Assembly: GCF_900163965.1 (NCBI RefSeq)
Contig: NZ_FULE01000044.1
Span: 1 to 64,000 of the forward strand
DNA length: 64,000 nucleotides
From: Vibrio ruber DSM 16370
Lineage (GTDB): Bacteria > Pseudomonadota > Gammaproteobacteria > Enterobacterales > Vibrionaceae
Reading direction: 5' to 3'
Every line of letters begins with the position of its first letter. Positions within the stretch are counted from its first letter, which is position 1. A program made the position numbers and the translations under genes. Below the pieces are notes generated by a model. That model saw only the letters and a list, made by a program, of their open reading frames with translations, was not told where the DNA came from and ran no database searches. Positions 8,467 through 18,147 of this stretch are shown piece after piece.

Positions 8467-8547
8467 GAGCAGACTGTCACCCTGCAAGCGTGTGAGAAAA
8501 CGATAAGCCTCCATTATAATCATCTTGGGAGGCTTTCACAGTCTGCT
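8467..8547. other. Nested inverted repeats between glgX and the ABC exporter
   Basis: The outer arms AGCAGACTGT and ACAGTCTGCT enclose an inner stem AAGCCTCC (8505-8512) / GGGAGGCTT (8527-8535). The outer right arm touches the 3' end of glgX. It could be a terminator for glgX, although the U-run is weak. Confidence 0.4.
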
Positions 8548-10564
8548 ACGAGGCTGATGTTTTCCGAGAGGGACTATCTTGGGATGAACAGTCCTTGGAT
8601 GCACAATAGAGAATCGCAAAAGACATAGGGGGTTGTAACCGTTCATTCCTGACCGTGGTCGACAGGATTTCAAAGGATGCGGTATCACATAAAACCTGCC
8701 ACTCTTGCTGACTTTCGGGCAGAGAAAAACGAGCCGGAGCCTTGGTCCGATTGATCAGATAAAGGATTTCATCACCGGTATCGCCGATGCCCATATGCAA
8801 TGAAACACTATTGCGTTGGTTCCAGTCATCCTGCGTCATCAGCGAACCATCCACATTACGCCAGAAAACACGATTGGAGTTGCGTGATTCGCCACTGAAC
8901 GCCTGAATAAACGGCACCATATACTTTTCCCGGGCGGTAACAAGTTTGCCCAGCCATTCCTGAAACTGTTGCTCATTTTTTCCTGACTGCCATTTGAGCC
9001 AACTGATCTCGTTATCCTGACAGTAAGCGTTGTTGTTACCTTGTTGCGAATGAGAGAGTAAATCGGCAGTCAGCAGGTGGGGAATGCCAAATGAGAACAG
9101 AACTGTGACCATGAAGTTGCGTTTCTGCTGCATCCGGACTTTATTGATCTCTGCATCTTGGGTCGGCCCTTCGACACCATAGTTTTCAGAGCGGTTATCC
9201 CCGTGCCCGTCACGGTTTTGCTCGCCGTTGGCTTCATTATGCTTGTGTTTATACGACACCAAGTCTTGAAGCGTAAAACCATCGTGATAAGTAATGTAGT
9301 TGACGGTCAATTTGAACGGCCAGTTGGCAGCACTGTATAAATCACGGGATCCCATGATTCGGGTGGCGAATTCCTTGAGGTATCCTTGATCACCGCGCCA
9401 GAAGCTGCGGCTGATATCTCTGAGCTTGTCGTTGGTTTCGTTCCAGCCAAACGGGAAATTGCCGACCTGATAACCGTTCGGGCCAATATCCCAGGGTTCT
9501 GCGATCAGTTTGGTTTGTTTGAGCACCGGGTCTTGCGCAACGGCTTTAAAAAACGGTGCATCGGGACTGTATGTCTCACCTGATCTGCCTAGGGTTGCGG
9601 CGAGATCGAAACGGAAGCCATCAATGTGATATTCACTGACCCAGTAACGAAGCGTATCCATAACCAGATTAAGGGATGGCTGATATGCCAGATCAACCGT
9701 GTTGCCACAACCGGTGAAATTGGCGTAAGCATCCTCATGAGTGATGTAGTATTTGGGATCCAACCCTCTCAGATTGAAGAGCGGCCCGTCAGCACCGCCT
9801 TCGGCAGTATGGTTGTATACAACATCCAGAATGACTTCGATACCGGCCTGATGCAGGGTGCGAATCACCGTTTTCAGCTCAGTCACCGGATCATCAATAG
9901 CGTAGCGCGGATCGGGGACCATAAACAGATACGGATTGTATCCCCAATAATTGACCAGTTGCATCTCTAGCAGATGGGGCTCGTGCATACACGCTGCGAT
10001 AGGGAGGAGCTGTAGCGTTTTAATATGCTGCTTTTTATAAAACGCCATCATTTCTGAATGAATCAGCCCGAGATATTTTCCGCGCAGTTTTGACGGGATA
10101 TCCGGATGTTGTTGGGTCAATCCCTTCACATGGGTTTCGAATAAAACGGTCTCTTCGCGTGGAATATTGGGGCGGGATGCCCCCTGCCAGTCAAAGGTGT
10201 CATCGACCACCACACATTTGGGAAGTTGAAAGCTCGATTGAATCGTAAAGGGCGGCTCATAGGTGAGTGGCCCGTCAAGCGATTTCGCATAAGGGTCAGA
10301 AATATATTGCCACTTTTTTTGGTCTGGCTGCTTGATGAGATATCCGTACTTTTGACCCGCACGAATCGCAGGAATATAAGTAAACCGGATGCCGGCATAT
10401 TCATTGTCGAGTGTATAGGTATCGTAGTGTCCCTGTTCATCGAATAGTGCGAGACGAATGGATGGGTTACCCGGTGCATAGATAGAAAAATTGCATCCGT
10501 CGGCATCCAGTGTGGCGCCTAAAGGATAAGGTTGAGATTGGACCGTATCGTTCACTTTATGCAT
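8546..10564 (-). CDS. glgX: Glycogen debranching enzyme GlgX (GH13, isoamylase type)
   Basis: 672 residues. An N-terminal CBM48/early-set domain (YPLGATLDADGCNFSIYAPG) precedes a GH13 barrel with the usual conserved regions: DVVYNHTAEGG, DGFRFDLA (catalytic Asp), IAEPWDIG (Glu acid/base) and NYITYHDGFTL. GlgX hydrolyses alpha-1,6 branches of phosphorylase-trimmed glycogen. No other glg gene is adjacent, but a stand-alone CBM48 protein is encoded at 34 kb. GGTGG precedes ATG 10564. The last about 15 residues are Ser/Lys-rich and overlap an inverted repeat. Confidence 0.93.
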   Translation of the reverse strand: MHKVNDTVQSQPYPLGATLDADGCNFSIYAPGNPSIRLALFDEQGHYDTYTLDNEYAGIRFTYIPAIRAGQKYGYLIKQPDQKKWQYISDPYAKSLDGPLTYEPPFTIQSSFQLPKCVVVDDTFDWQGASRPNIPREETVLFETHVKGLTQQHPDIPSKLRGKYLGLIHSEMMAFYKKQHIKTLQLLPIAACMHEPHLLEMQLVNYWGYNPYLFMVPDPRYAIDDPVTELKTVIRTLHQAGIEVILDVVYNHTAEGGADGPLFNLRGLDPKYYITHEDAYANFTGCGNTVDLAYQPSLNLVMDTLRYWVSEYHIDGFRFDLAATLGRSGETYSPDAPFFKAVAQDPVLKQTKLIAEPWDIGPNGYQVGNFPFGWNETNDKLRDISRSFWRGDQGYLKEFATRIMGSRDLYSAANWPFKLTVNYITYHDGFTLQDLVSYKHKHNEANGEQNRDGHGDNRSENYGVEGPTQDAEINKVRMQQKRNFMVTVLFSFGIPHLLTADLLSHSQQGNNNAYCQDNEISWLKWQSGKNEQQFQEWLGKLVTAREKYMVPFIQAFSGESRNSNRVFWRNVDGSLMTQDDWNQRNSVSLHMGIGDTGDEILYLINRTKAPARFSLPESQQEWQVLCDTASFEILSTTVRNERLQPPMSFAILYCASKDCSSQDSPSRKTSAS

Positions 10565-10969
10565 TTAGTTTTCCACCCGGTTATCTTTACTCGTGTTGTT
10601 TCTGCTAAAAACTGTGGTTTCTGCTAAAAACAATTCTAGTAAAAAACTTTGTTGTGCATTGGTCAAGTGTTCGCCACAAAATGTACACAGATCACGCGAG
10701 CGTCAAAAGATGAACGCAAACGAAGGTGACGCACGCTATATATTTTATATACCACAGGATTTGTATTTTTGCTGGGGAAATCAATGAGAGTTCATTAGAA
10801 GTGATACATCTTCAGTATCGATTCTCATCCTTATTTTAGGTAGATATCACTTTGTGAGGAAAATGACTCGCGTCATTACATCTGTTGCTGATATTCTTTT
10901 TTAATATGGGAATTGTCTGGCATCAGAGTCTGAATGCTTTGCTTTGCAACCAACCAGAAATAGGCATGA
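10565..10969. other. Intergenic region upstream of glgX and the Sel1 gene
   Basis: 405 bp holding divergent promoters. A short tandem direct repeat, GTTTCTGCTAAAAAC, occurs twice near 10598-10632. I see no convincing RNA gene; a 64-codon frame here has no homology I recognise. Confidence 0.4.
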
Positions 10970-12157
10970 ATGAATATTATCGGATTTTTAATGGGACTAG
11001 TAGGCCTGTCACTGATTTTATTGGTGTCTTGGATGATGATCCTCTCGGTAAAACAAAAGCGGCTGGAAGCCGAACGTCAAGCCCGGGAAAGTTCGGATCG
11101 CCGTGCGAGAGAACAAGCCGTGGCAGAAGATCGAAAAGAGCGTCAGAGAAAAGCCGAGGAAGGCCATATTCCGACCATTCTCTATTTGGCGAAAGAAGCG
11201 GAGAAACGTGATCTGCGGGAAGCATTATTTTGGTATGAAAAGGCTGCGAATCTTGAAAATATTACCGGAATGTATGGTGTTGTGCGGATTTGTCAGCGTT
11301 CCCGCAAGGATACGGTTCTCGAGGAAAAAGCTAAATTCTGGCAAATGTATATTCGTGGTATGGAAGGGGATTTACATTCACTTTGCGAAACTGCGAAAGC
11401 CTATTGCGCCGGGCTGGGTATTTCGGTTGATATTGAAAAAGGGGTGCGGATTCTCGAAAAGGTAGCGATGTCGAACTTCATTCCGGCACAACTTATATTG
11501 GGAGACTGGTATGTTTCCCGGGATAACCCGGTTCCTAAGCCTGAAGATGCTTGTTTTTGGTATGCGAAGGCAGCCAGACTCGATAGCTCCGAAGGGATGA
11601 TGAAATTAGGTTTGAGTTATCTCAAAGGCAATGGCGTGAGCCGGGATCATCGCAAAGGTTGTTATTGGCTGGAGTGTGCCGGGGAAAGAGGCAATGCTGA
11701 GGCGATGTATCATGCAGGGAAAGCGTGGATGGATCATGGTGCGTACGGTAATTCGGTAGCCTATATTTGGCTATTTTTATCAGCGCATAGTGGTTATGAG
11801 CCGGCAAAAGCGATGCGTGACGATGTCGGCAGCCGACTTGGGGTTGACTCAATTGTGCTGTTGCAAAGTTTTGCCAAACCACTGTTGAAAAAAATTCAGG
11901 CAGGGACGATCGGCAAGCATCTGATTATCCGGGCGTTTAATAAATTATATAAACGCAATGTGCCGATTCCCCAACGTGAATATCCGGATGATGATTTTCC
12001 GTCAACTGATGATAGCGATGAGTTAATTGCAGGAATGGAGGAGTTGTTACCCGAAGGGCATGAGGGGAAGACAGAAACTCAAGCGGATCCTGAAAAAAGT
12101 AGCGGTGGTGAGGAAAAGAATCTCAAACTGGATTTTACCGATAAGAATATGCATTGA
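10970..12157 (+). CDS. Membrane-anchored Sel1-repeat protein
   Basis: 395 residues. One N-terminal transmembrane helix (FLMGLVGLSLILLVSWMMIL) is followed by a charged coiled coil rich in Arg/Glu (about 28-65), then Sel1-like/TPR-related repeats (for example EALFWYEKAANLENITGMYGV and EGMMKLGLSYLKGNGVSRDHRKGCYWLECAGERG), and an acidic C-terminal tail. Sel1 proteins are scaffolds for protein-protein contacts, here probably on the cytoplasmic face of the inner membrane. No partner is encoded beside it. A convergent hairpin separates it from sstT. Confidence 0.8.
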   Translation: MNIIGFLMGLVGLSLILLVSWMMILSVKQKRLEAERQARESSDRRAREQAVAEDRKERQRKAEEGHIPTILYLAKEAEKRDLREALFWYEKAANLENITGMYGVVRICQRSRKDTVLEEKAKFWQMYIRGMEGDLHSLCETAKAYCAGLGISVDIEKGVRILEKVAMSNFIPAQLILGDWYVSRDNPVPKPEDACFWYAKAARLDSSEGMMKLGLSYLKGNGVSRDHRKGCYWLECAGERGNAEAMYHAGKAWMDHGAYGNSVAYIWLFLSAHSGYEPAKAMRDDVGSRLGVDSIVLLQSFAKPLLKKIQAGTIGKHLIIRAFNKLYKRNVPIPQREYPDDDFPSTDDSDELIAGMEELLPEGHEGKTETQADPEKSSGGEEKNLKLDFTDKNMH

Positions 12158-12176
12158 TATTCATCTTATCGAAAGT

Positions 12177-12208
12177 CGCTATCCTGCCACAGCTGGGGCA
12201 GGATAGCG
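12177..12208. terminator. Convergent terminator hairpin
   Basis: The 12-bp perfect stem CGCTATCCTGCC / GGCAGGATAGCG lies between the convergent Sel1-repeat gene and sstT. The U-tract is short on both sides. Confidence 0.7.
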
Positions 12209-12219
12209 AAACGAAAGCA

Positions 12220-13437
12220 TCAGACTGTCTTCTGATGTTCCGCCTGACAGACTGCTGCGGTGAACACAACATCTGTTGAACTATTTAGCGCAGTTTCTGC
12301 CGAATCCTGAATGACCCCGATAATAAATCCGACCGCAACGACCTGCATTGCCACATCATTGGTGATGCCAAAAAGGCCACACGCCAGCGGGATAAGGAGC
12401 AGTGAGCCTCCGGCAACGCCCGAAGCGCCACATGCCGAGATGGCCGCGATAAAACTGAGCAGCAGCGCGCTCATCATATCAACTTCAATTCCCATTGTAT
12501 TGACTGCAGCCAGTGTCAGAACCGTGATGGTAATGGCGGCACCTGCCATGTTAATTGTTGCTCCGAGAGGAATCGACACGGAGTAAGTATCTTCATCTAG
12601 TCCCAGCTTATCACACAGGTTCAGGTTAACGGGAATATTGGCCGCACTAGAACGGGTGAAGAATGCGGTCACACCGCTTTCACGCAAACATTGCAGAACC
12701 AGTGGGTAAGGGTTGCGTCGCGTTTTGACATAAACAATCAGCGGATTGACCAGCAGGGCAATAATCAGCATGGACGCCAACAAGACGGCAAGCAGATGAG
12801 TATAGCCTGCAAGTGCCGAGAATCCGGTTGTGGCAAATGTTGAAGCTACCAGACCAAAGATACCGAATGGGGCGAGGCGAATGACAAAACGGACAATCAT
12901 TGATACACCGTGGCTGAGATCTTCGAGTATGGCTTTGGTTGATGCACTGGCGTGGTGTAAGGCTAACCCTAAACCAATCGCCCAGGCCAGAATACCGATA
13001 TAGTTGGCTTGAATAATGGCATTGATTGGATTATCGACGATCTTAAACAAAAGGGTATGAAGCACTTCAGTAATGCCTTGCGGTGGTGTTGCGCCATCCG
13101 CTCCGGCAACCAGTGTCAATGTGGTTGGAAACAGAAAGCTTAGAACCACTGCGGTGAGTGCTGCGGTAAATGTTCCTAGTAAATACAGTCCCACGATAGG
13201 GCGCATAAAGGTATGTTGATTTCTTTTCTGATTGGCAATTGAAGCCGCAACTAAAACGAAAACGAGAACAGGTGCGACGGCTTTCAGTGCACTGACAAAA
13301 AAGCTGCCCAGCAAACCGGCTTTATTGGCCGCTTCGGGAGCGAATGTAGCCAGAAGTGCGCCGAGAACAATGCCTGCAATAATTTGCAGCACTAAGTTGC
13401 CCCGGGCAAAACGAGCGAAGATGTTGTTGCTTTGCAT
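12220..13437 (-). CDS. sstT: Serine/threonine:Na+ symporter SstT
   Basis: 405 residues in the dicarboxylate/amino acid:cation symporter (DAACS) fold. It has the hallmark FFTRSSAANIPVNL serine-rich hairpin (about 264-277), the SIPLGATINMAGAAI segment and the C-terminal GITNDVAMQVVAVGFIIGVIQDSAETALNSSTDV. SstT imports serine and threonine with Na+ across the inner membrane. It is monocistronic. About 375 bp of AT-rich DNA upstream hold its promoter. Confidence 0.95.
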   Translation of the reverse strand: MQSNNIFARFARGNLVLQIIAGIVLGALLATFAPEAANKAGLLGSFFVSALKAVAPVLVFVLVAASIANQKRNQHTFMRPIVGLYLLGTFTAALTAVVLSFLFPTTLTLVAGADGATPPQGITEVLHTLLFKIVDNPINAIIQANYIGILAWAIGLGLALHHASASTKAILEDLSHGVSMIVRFVIRLAPFGIFGLVASTFATTGFSALAGYTHLLAVLLASMLIIALLVNPLIVYVKTRRNPYPLVLQCLRESGVTAFFTRSSAANIPVNLNLCDKLGLDEDTYSVSIPLGATINMAGAAITITVLTLAAVNTMGIEVDMMSALLLSFIAAISACGASGVAGGSLLLIPLACGLFGITNDVAMQVVAVGFIIGVIQDSAETALNSSTDVVFTAAVCQAEHQKTV

Positions 13438-13814
13438 ACTAATTCCTGCGATTTAGTGATGGGGGATGTTGATCGTGGTTGATTGTTGCCGGAGGACGGC
13501 TTATTTCTGTATCAGATCACATCCGGATTCGAATTATAATATTTCTGAACGACAGTGAGACAAAAACCGTGGTGTGGTTCATGAGAACAATGTCCAGAAA
13601 AAGTCATATTATAGTGACAAAATGATGTGTCTAGGATTAATTAAATTTCAGGTAGGAAAATTGTTACTTGAGCAAATTAATGTATTTTTTTGTTGTGTTT
13701 GTTGCTCTTTTGTAACCAAGAATTCTATGGTGTGTTAACTTTTTGGATGGGTGTGTCATTGAGTATGACAATGGGGAAGGGCGACTTCCCCAGTCGTTGT
13801 TAGCCTACGATGGA
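13438..13814. other. Intergenic region sstT/popT
   Basis: 377 bp. It contains the upstream region of sstT and, near the end of popT, the stem-loop TGGGGAAG / CTTCCCCA (13772-13792) with a neighbouring TGTCAT..ATGACA repeat. The hairpin may terminate popT but lacks a U-run. Nothing else is recognisable. Confidence 0.4.
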
Positions 13815-14735
13815 TTATTTTTTTGAGGGGCTGGCAAACTTTTCGAGCGCCAGAACCAAGACTATCGCGCTACACATCATCACAATCGCCAAAAACAGTT
13901 GTGCTGATTGAGAGGTGAGTTGCTCATACGCCATCGGTGACAGATTGTGCTGTACCAGCGGCACTTGTTCTCCGTGAGAGTTGGTGCGCCAAGTCAGAGT
14001 CTCTTTCCATGGCCAGATTTTCGGTAATGTACCGACCATGAGCCCCGTCAGGGCTGACAGCGTTATGTCTCGATAATTGTTTAGTAACCAAGACAGCAGG
14101 TGAGAGAAACTGAGTAACCCTGCTACACACCCGACCAAAAATACCATCAGAAGGTCGATTTGCATGGCTTTTACCGCACCGAGAATCGGAGCATACATGC
14201 CGAGTAACAGTAGAATAAAGCTCCCTGAAATTCCCGGTAGAATCATGGCACAGATAGCGACACATCCAGCAATAAAAACATTCAGGAGTGAAGGTTCTAA
14301 GCTCAGTGGTTGTAAGACTGTAATGGTATAGGCGAGCACTAAACCGAGTGCCCACGCAACAAGATTCAACAGACGTTTCTGTTCAATTTGTCTGAAAATG
14401 TGGTAGACGGAAACCAGAACCAGGCCGAAAAAGAAAGACCAAATCGGGATGGGATGCGTGTCCAGTAACCACGAGATCAGTTTGGCCAGCGTGAGAATAC
14501 TGACAAAAATACCACCAAAGAGGCTCAGTAAGAATAACGCATTGATATGACCCAATGTTGCAGCGACACCATGCTGGCGCAGGTAAGAGATAAGTCTGGG
14601 ATTAATCCGACGAATACTTTCCAGCAGTGTGTCATAGATACCGGTAATAAAAGCAATTGTGCCACCGGAAACGCCCGGCACCACATCAGCGGCTCCCATA
14701 GCGAGGCCTTTTAAGAAAGTGATGAAATAATTCAT
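13815..14735 (-). CDS. popT: DUF368-family undecaprenyl-phosphate translocase (PopT-like)
   Basis: 306 residues with about eight to ten membrane helices and the DUF368 signature GLAMGAADVVPGVSGGTIAFITGIYD at the N-terminus. A related repeat (AICAMILPGISGSFILLLLGMY) lies near the middle, as in the PopT lineage proposed to recycle the lipid carrier undecaprenyl phosphate across the inner membrane. The frame can be extended to 14903, but that extension would run over the LuxO-type sites of the divergent qrr gene. The family also starts at MNYFITFLKGLAM, so I use 14735. Confidence 0.85.
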   Translation of the reverse strand: MNYFITFLKGLAMGAADVVPGVSGGTIAFITGIYDTLLESIRRINPRLISYLRQHGVAATLGHINALFLLSLFGGIFVSILTLAKLISWLLDTHPIPIWSFFFGLVLVSVYHIFRQIEQKRLLNLVAWALGLVLAYTITVLQPLSLEPSLLNVFIAGCVAICAMILPGISGSFILLLLGMYAPILGAVKAMQIDLLMVFLVGCVAGLLSFSHLLSWLLNNYRDITLSALTGLMVGTLPKIWPWKETLTWRTNSHGEQVPLVQHNLSPMAYEQLTSQSAQLFLAIVMMCSAIVLVLALEKFASPSKK

Positions 14736-14838
14736 TGAGTCAATCAGAGATAAAGAGTCATTGGGTACGCAGTATATCGAATTATGGTCGAGATCCCTAT
14801 AGACTTTGCAAGATCGGTGTCGGAGTTTTGTTTGCTTT

Positions 14839-14872
14839 TTGCAAAATGAAGTTGTTTCTTTGCAAAGTGCAA
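14839..14872 (+). promoter_or_regulatory. LuxO-type enhancer sites of qrr
   Basis: TTGCAAAGTGCAA at 14860-14872 is a perfect TTGCA-N3-TGCAA palindrome, the LuxO binding consensus. TTGCAAAATGAAG at 14839-14851 is a degenerate second site. They lie 77-110 bp upstream of the -24 element, the usual position for a sigma-54 activator. Confidence 0.85.
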
Positions 14873-14947
14873 CCTGTTTATTCGTATAAATGCATTCAAT
14901 CATAGGCCATGCTATCTAATTCACTGTATTTACTGATTATTTAAAGT

Positions 14948-14962
14948 TGGCATGGGATGTGC
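14948..14962 (+). promoter_or_regulatory. Sigma-54 promoter of qrr
   Basis: TGGCATGGGATGTGC has GG at 14949-14950 and GC at 14961-14962 with exactly ten bases between, the -24/-12 spacing. Transcription should start at about 14974. Confidence 0.9.
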
Positions 14963-14973
14963 GATATTAACAT

Positions 14974-15073
14974 TGACCCTTAAGCCGAGGGTCACCTAGC
15001 CAACTGACGTTGTTAGTGAACCCTGTTGTTCACATTGATTGTGCCAAGTGCGGATTGCACTTGGCTTTTTTTT
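14974..15073 (+). ncRNA. qrr: Qrr quorum-regulatory small RNA
   Basis: A predicted transcript of about 100 nt. It starts with a stem-loop TGACCCT / AGGGTCA (14974-14994) and continues with the Qrr core CTAGCCAACTGACGTTGTTA (14996-15015), the part that pairs with luxR/hapR-type and other mRNAs through Hfq. It then has TGAAC..GTTCA and ends in the terminator GCCAAGTGC / GCACTTGGC plus eight T. Promoter and LuxO sites are in place, so at low cell density LuxO-P with sigma-54 should switch it on. Which numbered qrr it is cannot be decided from sequence alone. Confidence 0.95.
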
Positions 15074-15298
15074 GCGTATGAATCAGCTATTTTTCAGTCG
15101 CTGAGTGTTGGCCAATCGCGCCATTTGCCCATCAGTATTTTAATTGACGATATTTATTTGATTTACTGCATTAGATAGAGCTGACGTTATCGCTGATATG
15201 ACAGTTGGTATACATTTATGTCAGTTGGTATACATTCTCATTTTTATTCGGACAGCGTATGATGAGGCTCTTTTTTTAAATATAAAATAGAAGTGACC

Positions 15299-16483
15299 AT
15301 GATGTTAAATCGGCAAACGCACCGCTGGCAGACACCGACTAACTTTTTATTGATTGTGTCGGTGATTGTGCCGATTGCTTTCTCAAGTTGGATGGCACTG
15401 TTGAACAATTTTGCAATTGAAAAAGCACAGTTTAACGGTGCTGATATGGGCATTTTACAAAGTGTCCGTGAAATTCCCGGCTTACTTGCTTTTACGGTGG
15501 TATTTATTCTGCCGTTTATCAAAGAGCAGCGATTTCTCGTGGTCGCTTTATTTATGTTGACGGTTGGTACCGCGATAACTGGTTTTTTCCCCTCATTTTC
15601 AGGTTTGCTTTGGACAACGTTACTGATGTCGGCGGGGTTTCATTATATGGAAACACTCAAGCAATCGCTGGCATTACAGTGGATCAATAAAGAAGAGACT
15701 CCGGAAATGTTGGGGCGAATGATCTCTGTGGGTGCGTTTGCATCGTTACTGACTTATGGTGCGCTCTGGTTCATGTTAGAGGTACTGTCGTGGCCTTATC
15801 TGTGGGTTTACCTCGTCAGTGGCGGCATGGCTTTTTTACTGGCACTGTTTGTCTGGGTGGCTTTTCCTCAATATCAGGCTCATACCATTCAAAATAAAAA
15901 GTTACTGCTGAGAAAACGATATTGGTTGTACTACGTTTTGACCTTCCTGAGTGGCGCTCGGCGTCAGATTTTTACGGTATTTGCCGGTTTTCTGATGGTT
16001 GACAAATTCGGTTATTCTGCCGGAGATATCACGTTACTTTTTCTGATTAATTACGGGTTTAACTTTCTGTTCGCCAAGCGAATCGGCCGGGCTATTGGCA
16101 GAATCGGTGAGCAACGTGCGTTGATGATTGAATATCTGGGGTTACTGTTTGTTTTTATCGGTTATGCTGTGGTTGAGAATGGCCATTACGCGGCAGGACT
16201 GTATGTGATTGATCATCTGTTTTTTGCATTGGCGCTGGCGATCAAAACCTATTTTCAGAAAATAGCGGATCCGGCAGATATGGCATCTACCGCCGGGGTG
16301 TCTTTCACCATTAATCATATTGCGGCAGTTGTTATTCCGGCTTCTTTCGGCTTGATCTGGATGATCTCACCTGCGATGGTGTTTTACCTTGGTGCCGGTT
16401 TGGCTTGTTTGTCTTTGCTACTGTCTCTGAATATTCCTCGGATCCCTGCCCCGGGCAATGAGGTGAAAATATTGCAATGGTAA
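15299..16483 (+). CDS. MFS transporter, unknown substrate
   Basis: About 394 residues, twelve predicted membrane helices, major facilitator fold. The first helix (TNFLLIVSVIVPIAFSSWMALLNNF) and the loop MLGRMISVGAFASLLTYG after helix 4 support this. The C-terminal half contains the conserved stretch LYVIDHLFFALALAIKTYFQKIADPADMASTAGVSFTINHI. I recognise it only as a conserved Vibrio MFS protein. It lies on the same strand, 225 bp downstream of the qrr terminator, and probably has its own promoter. ATG 15299 or 15302 are both possible. Confidence 0.8.
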   Translation: MMLNRQTHRWQTPTNFLLIVSVIVPIAFSSWMALLNNFAIEKAQFNGADMGILQSVREIPGLLAFTVVFILPFIKEQRFLVVALFMLTVGTAITGFFPSFSGLLWTTLLMSAGFHYMETLKQSLALQWINKEETPEMLGRMISVGAFASLLTYGALWFMLEVLSWPYLWVYLVSGGMAFLLALFVWVAFPQYQAHTIQNKKLLLRKRYWLYYVLTFLSGARRQIFTVFAGFLMVDKFGYSAGDITLLFLINYGFNFLFAKRIGRAIGRIGEQRALMIEYLGLLFVFIGYAVVENGHYAAGLYVIDHLFFALALAIKTYFQKIADPADMASTAGVSFTINHIAAVVIPASFGLIWMISPAMVFYLGAGLACLSLLLSLNIPRIPAPGNEVKILQW

Positions 16484-16562
16484 TTTAGATGGCGCCGGTG
16501 AACTGCGGCCGATAGTGAGTGAGGGGAGCAATATGCAGCCCCGATATTTGCTTTACTTTCGG

Positions 16563-18146
16563 CTATTCTTCGATACAGACTTGGTTACGGCCGTTTGCTT
16601 TTGCGCGGTACAGCGCCTTATCGGCACGATAGAAAGTCCGTTGGGTGTTTTCACCTTCCCGATGTAACGTAATCCCGATACTGACGGTCAATCCCCGCTC
16701 TCCGAGAATTTCTTGCCAGTTGAATTGGTATATATTTTCCCGGAAGTGTTCACCATGGGTTTGTGCGTCTTTTAGGGTTATCGCTTCGAGAATAACCAGA
16801 AACTCTTCGCCACCAAAGCGCACACAGGACGCCTGCGGGAAACTGAAATATTCGCTCAACTGTCTGGAGACATTGACAATGGCTTTGTCTCCGACAAGGT
16901 GACTCAGCTCATCATTAATCGATTTGAAATGGTCAATATCCACGACAAGAAAGGCGAAAGGTGTTTCATGCAGCAGGAGATCCTTGAGTTTGGTATCCAG
17001 CCAGCGTCGGTTATGGAGTTTGGTCAGTGGATCGGTAAAAACATCCTGTTGTAGCTGGGCAACGGTATTTTTTTGGTTTTCCGTGGTTTCTTTGAGTTCC
17101 CGGTTTTCTATCTCTGACAAAATCAACTTTAGCTGTAGTTCGAAGCGAGATAACCGACGGAGCTGCGTTGAACCCAAATCACCGATCGGAATCCGTTTCA
17201 TCAGATCGATTTCGACCTGAAAGGCACGTTTCTGGCAGTCCAGTGCTTGCCGGTATTCATGCTGGTGCTCATAAATATGACTGAGAACCTGATACAGATC
17301 TTTTTTTAATTCCGGATGGGTAAATGAAGCGACTTTCTTGTTCTGACTGAGGAGCAGCATTTCTGCGATATGGGCTTTGCCGATTTGCGTGAAGCAAAGT
17401 GCTAACTCGATTTTGATTAAACACGACAGTGACATCAGATAGTTATGCCGAGTGGTATAAGGGACCGAAGCGATGACGTGTAACGCTTCGGACACATTAT
17501 TTTTGGCGAGACAAATTTTTGCTTTGTATAACAGAATCTGGCCTGCCAGTGTTTTGTCACTGACCAGAATACTGAGTTCTTCACACTCTTTGATGAGTTG
17601 TTCTGCCTGCTTATAATTTTTAAGATCGATATAGCAAGCGAGCATCGATATTTTATAGCGAAGACGAAGTGCACGACTGGAAAGGGCATGATCGATACTA
17701 TCGATTTTTTGATAAAAGCGCAGCGCTTTGGCGGGATCGCCGTAGCGATGACAGAGTGAGCCCATTCCCAGAACAGCCTGAGCGTATTCGTCAATAAACC
17801 CATACTCAACAGCAAGATTTGAAATAGTAATAAACGCTTGTAAAGCGGTTTGATAATCACCGATAGCGATAAAGCGCTCGCTTAAACTGATCTCTATCGA
17901 TAAGATTTTTTCGGCGTCCTCCGGGAATTGCAGTAATGCCCGGGCGGCTTTGAGTTCCTCGATACTTTGCTGCAACTGATTGAGTGATGCCCGATATTCT
18001 GCACTGATGATATAACACTGGGCCTTTTGCCACGGTGTTGAAGCAATGTTGTTTTTGACTTGTTCCCAGAAAGCAATGGCTTTCTTCCCACTGACCGCAG
18101 TGACATCAAGACCTGCATCTTTTACTTTATTGAGTAAGTCTTGCAT
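16563..18146 (-). CDS. TPR-repeat diguanylate cyclase (GGDEF)
   Basis: 527 residues, no membrane helix. The N-terminal about 330 residues are TPR-like helical repeats (for example QAVLGMGSLCHRYGDPAKALRFYQKI). A short coiled coil (about 335-365) leads to a GGDEF domain beginning DPLTKLHNRRWL, with VVDIDHFKSINDELSHLVGDKAI and the active-site FGGEEF, so c-di-GMP synthesis is expected. No RxxD inhibitory site stands before GGEEF. AAGGG 8 bp upstream lies inside the preceding gene, whose stop is 1 bp away, so the two are translated from one mRNA. The ligand or partner of the TPR part is unknown. Confidence 0.9.
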   Translation of the reverse strand: MQDLLNKVKDAGLDVTAVSGKKAIAFWEQVKNNIASTPWQKAQCYIISAEYRASLNQLQQSIEELKAARALLQFPEDAEKILSIEISLSERFIAIGDYQTALQAFITISNLAVEYGFIDEYAQAVLGMGSLCHRYGDPAKALRFYQKIDSIDHALSSRALRLRYKISMLACYIDLKNYKQAEQLIKECEELSILVSDKTLAGQILLYKAKICLAKNNVSEALHVIASVPYTTRHNYLMSLSCLIKIELALCFTQIGKAHIAEMLLLSQNKKVASFTHPELKKDLYQVLSHIYEHQHEYRQALDCQKRAFQVEIDLMKRIPIGDLGSTQLRRLSRFELQLKLILSEIENRELKETTENQKNTVAQLQQDVFTDPLTKLHNRRWLDTKLKDLLLHETPFAFLVVDIDHFKSINDELSHLVGDKAIVNVSRQLSEYFSFPQASCVRFGGEEFLVILEAITLKDAQTHGEHFRENIYQFNWQEILGERGLTVSIGITLHREGENTQRTFYRADKALYRAKANGRNQVCIEE

Positions 18147-18147
18147 T

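Noticed and set aside
14736..14903. N-terminal extension of the DUF368 gene
   Set aside because: It covers the LuxO-type sites of qrr and lacks similarity to the family, whose start is at MNYFITFLKG.
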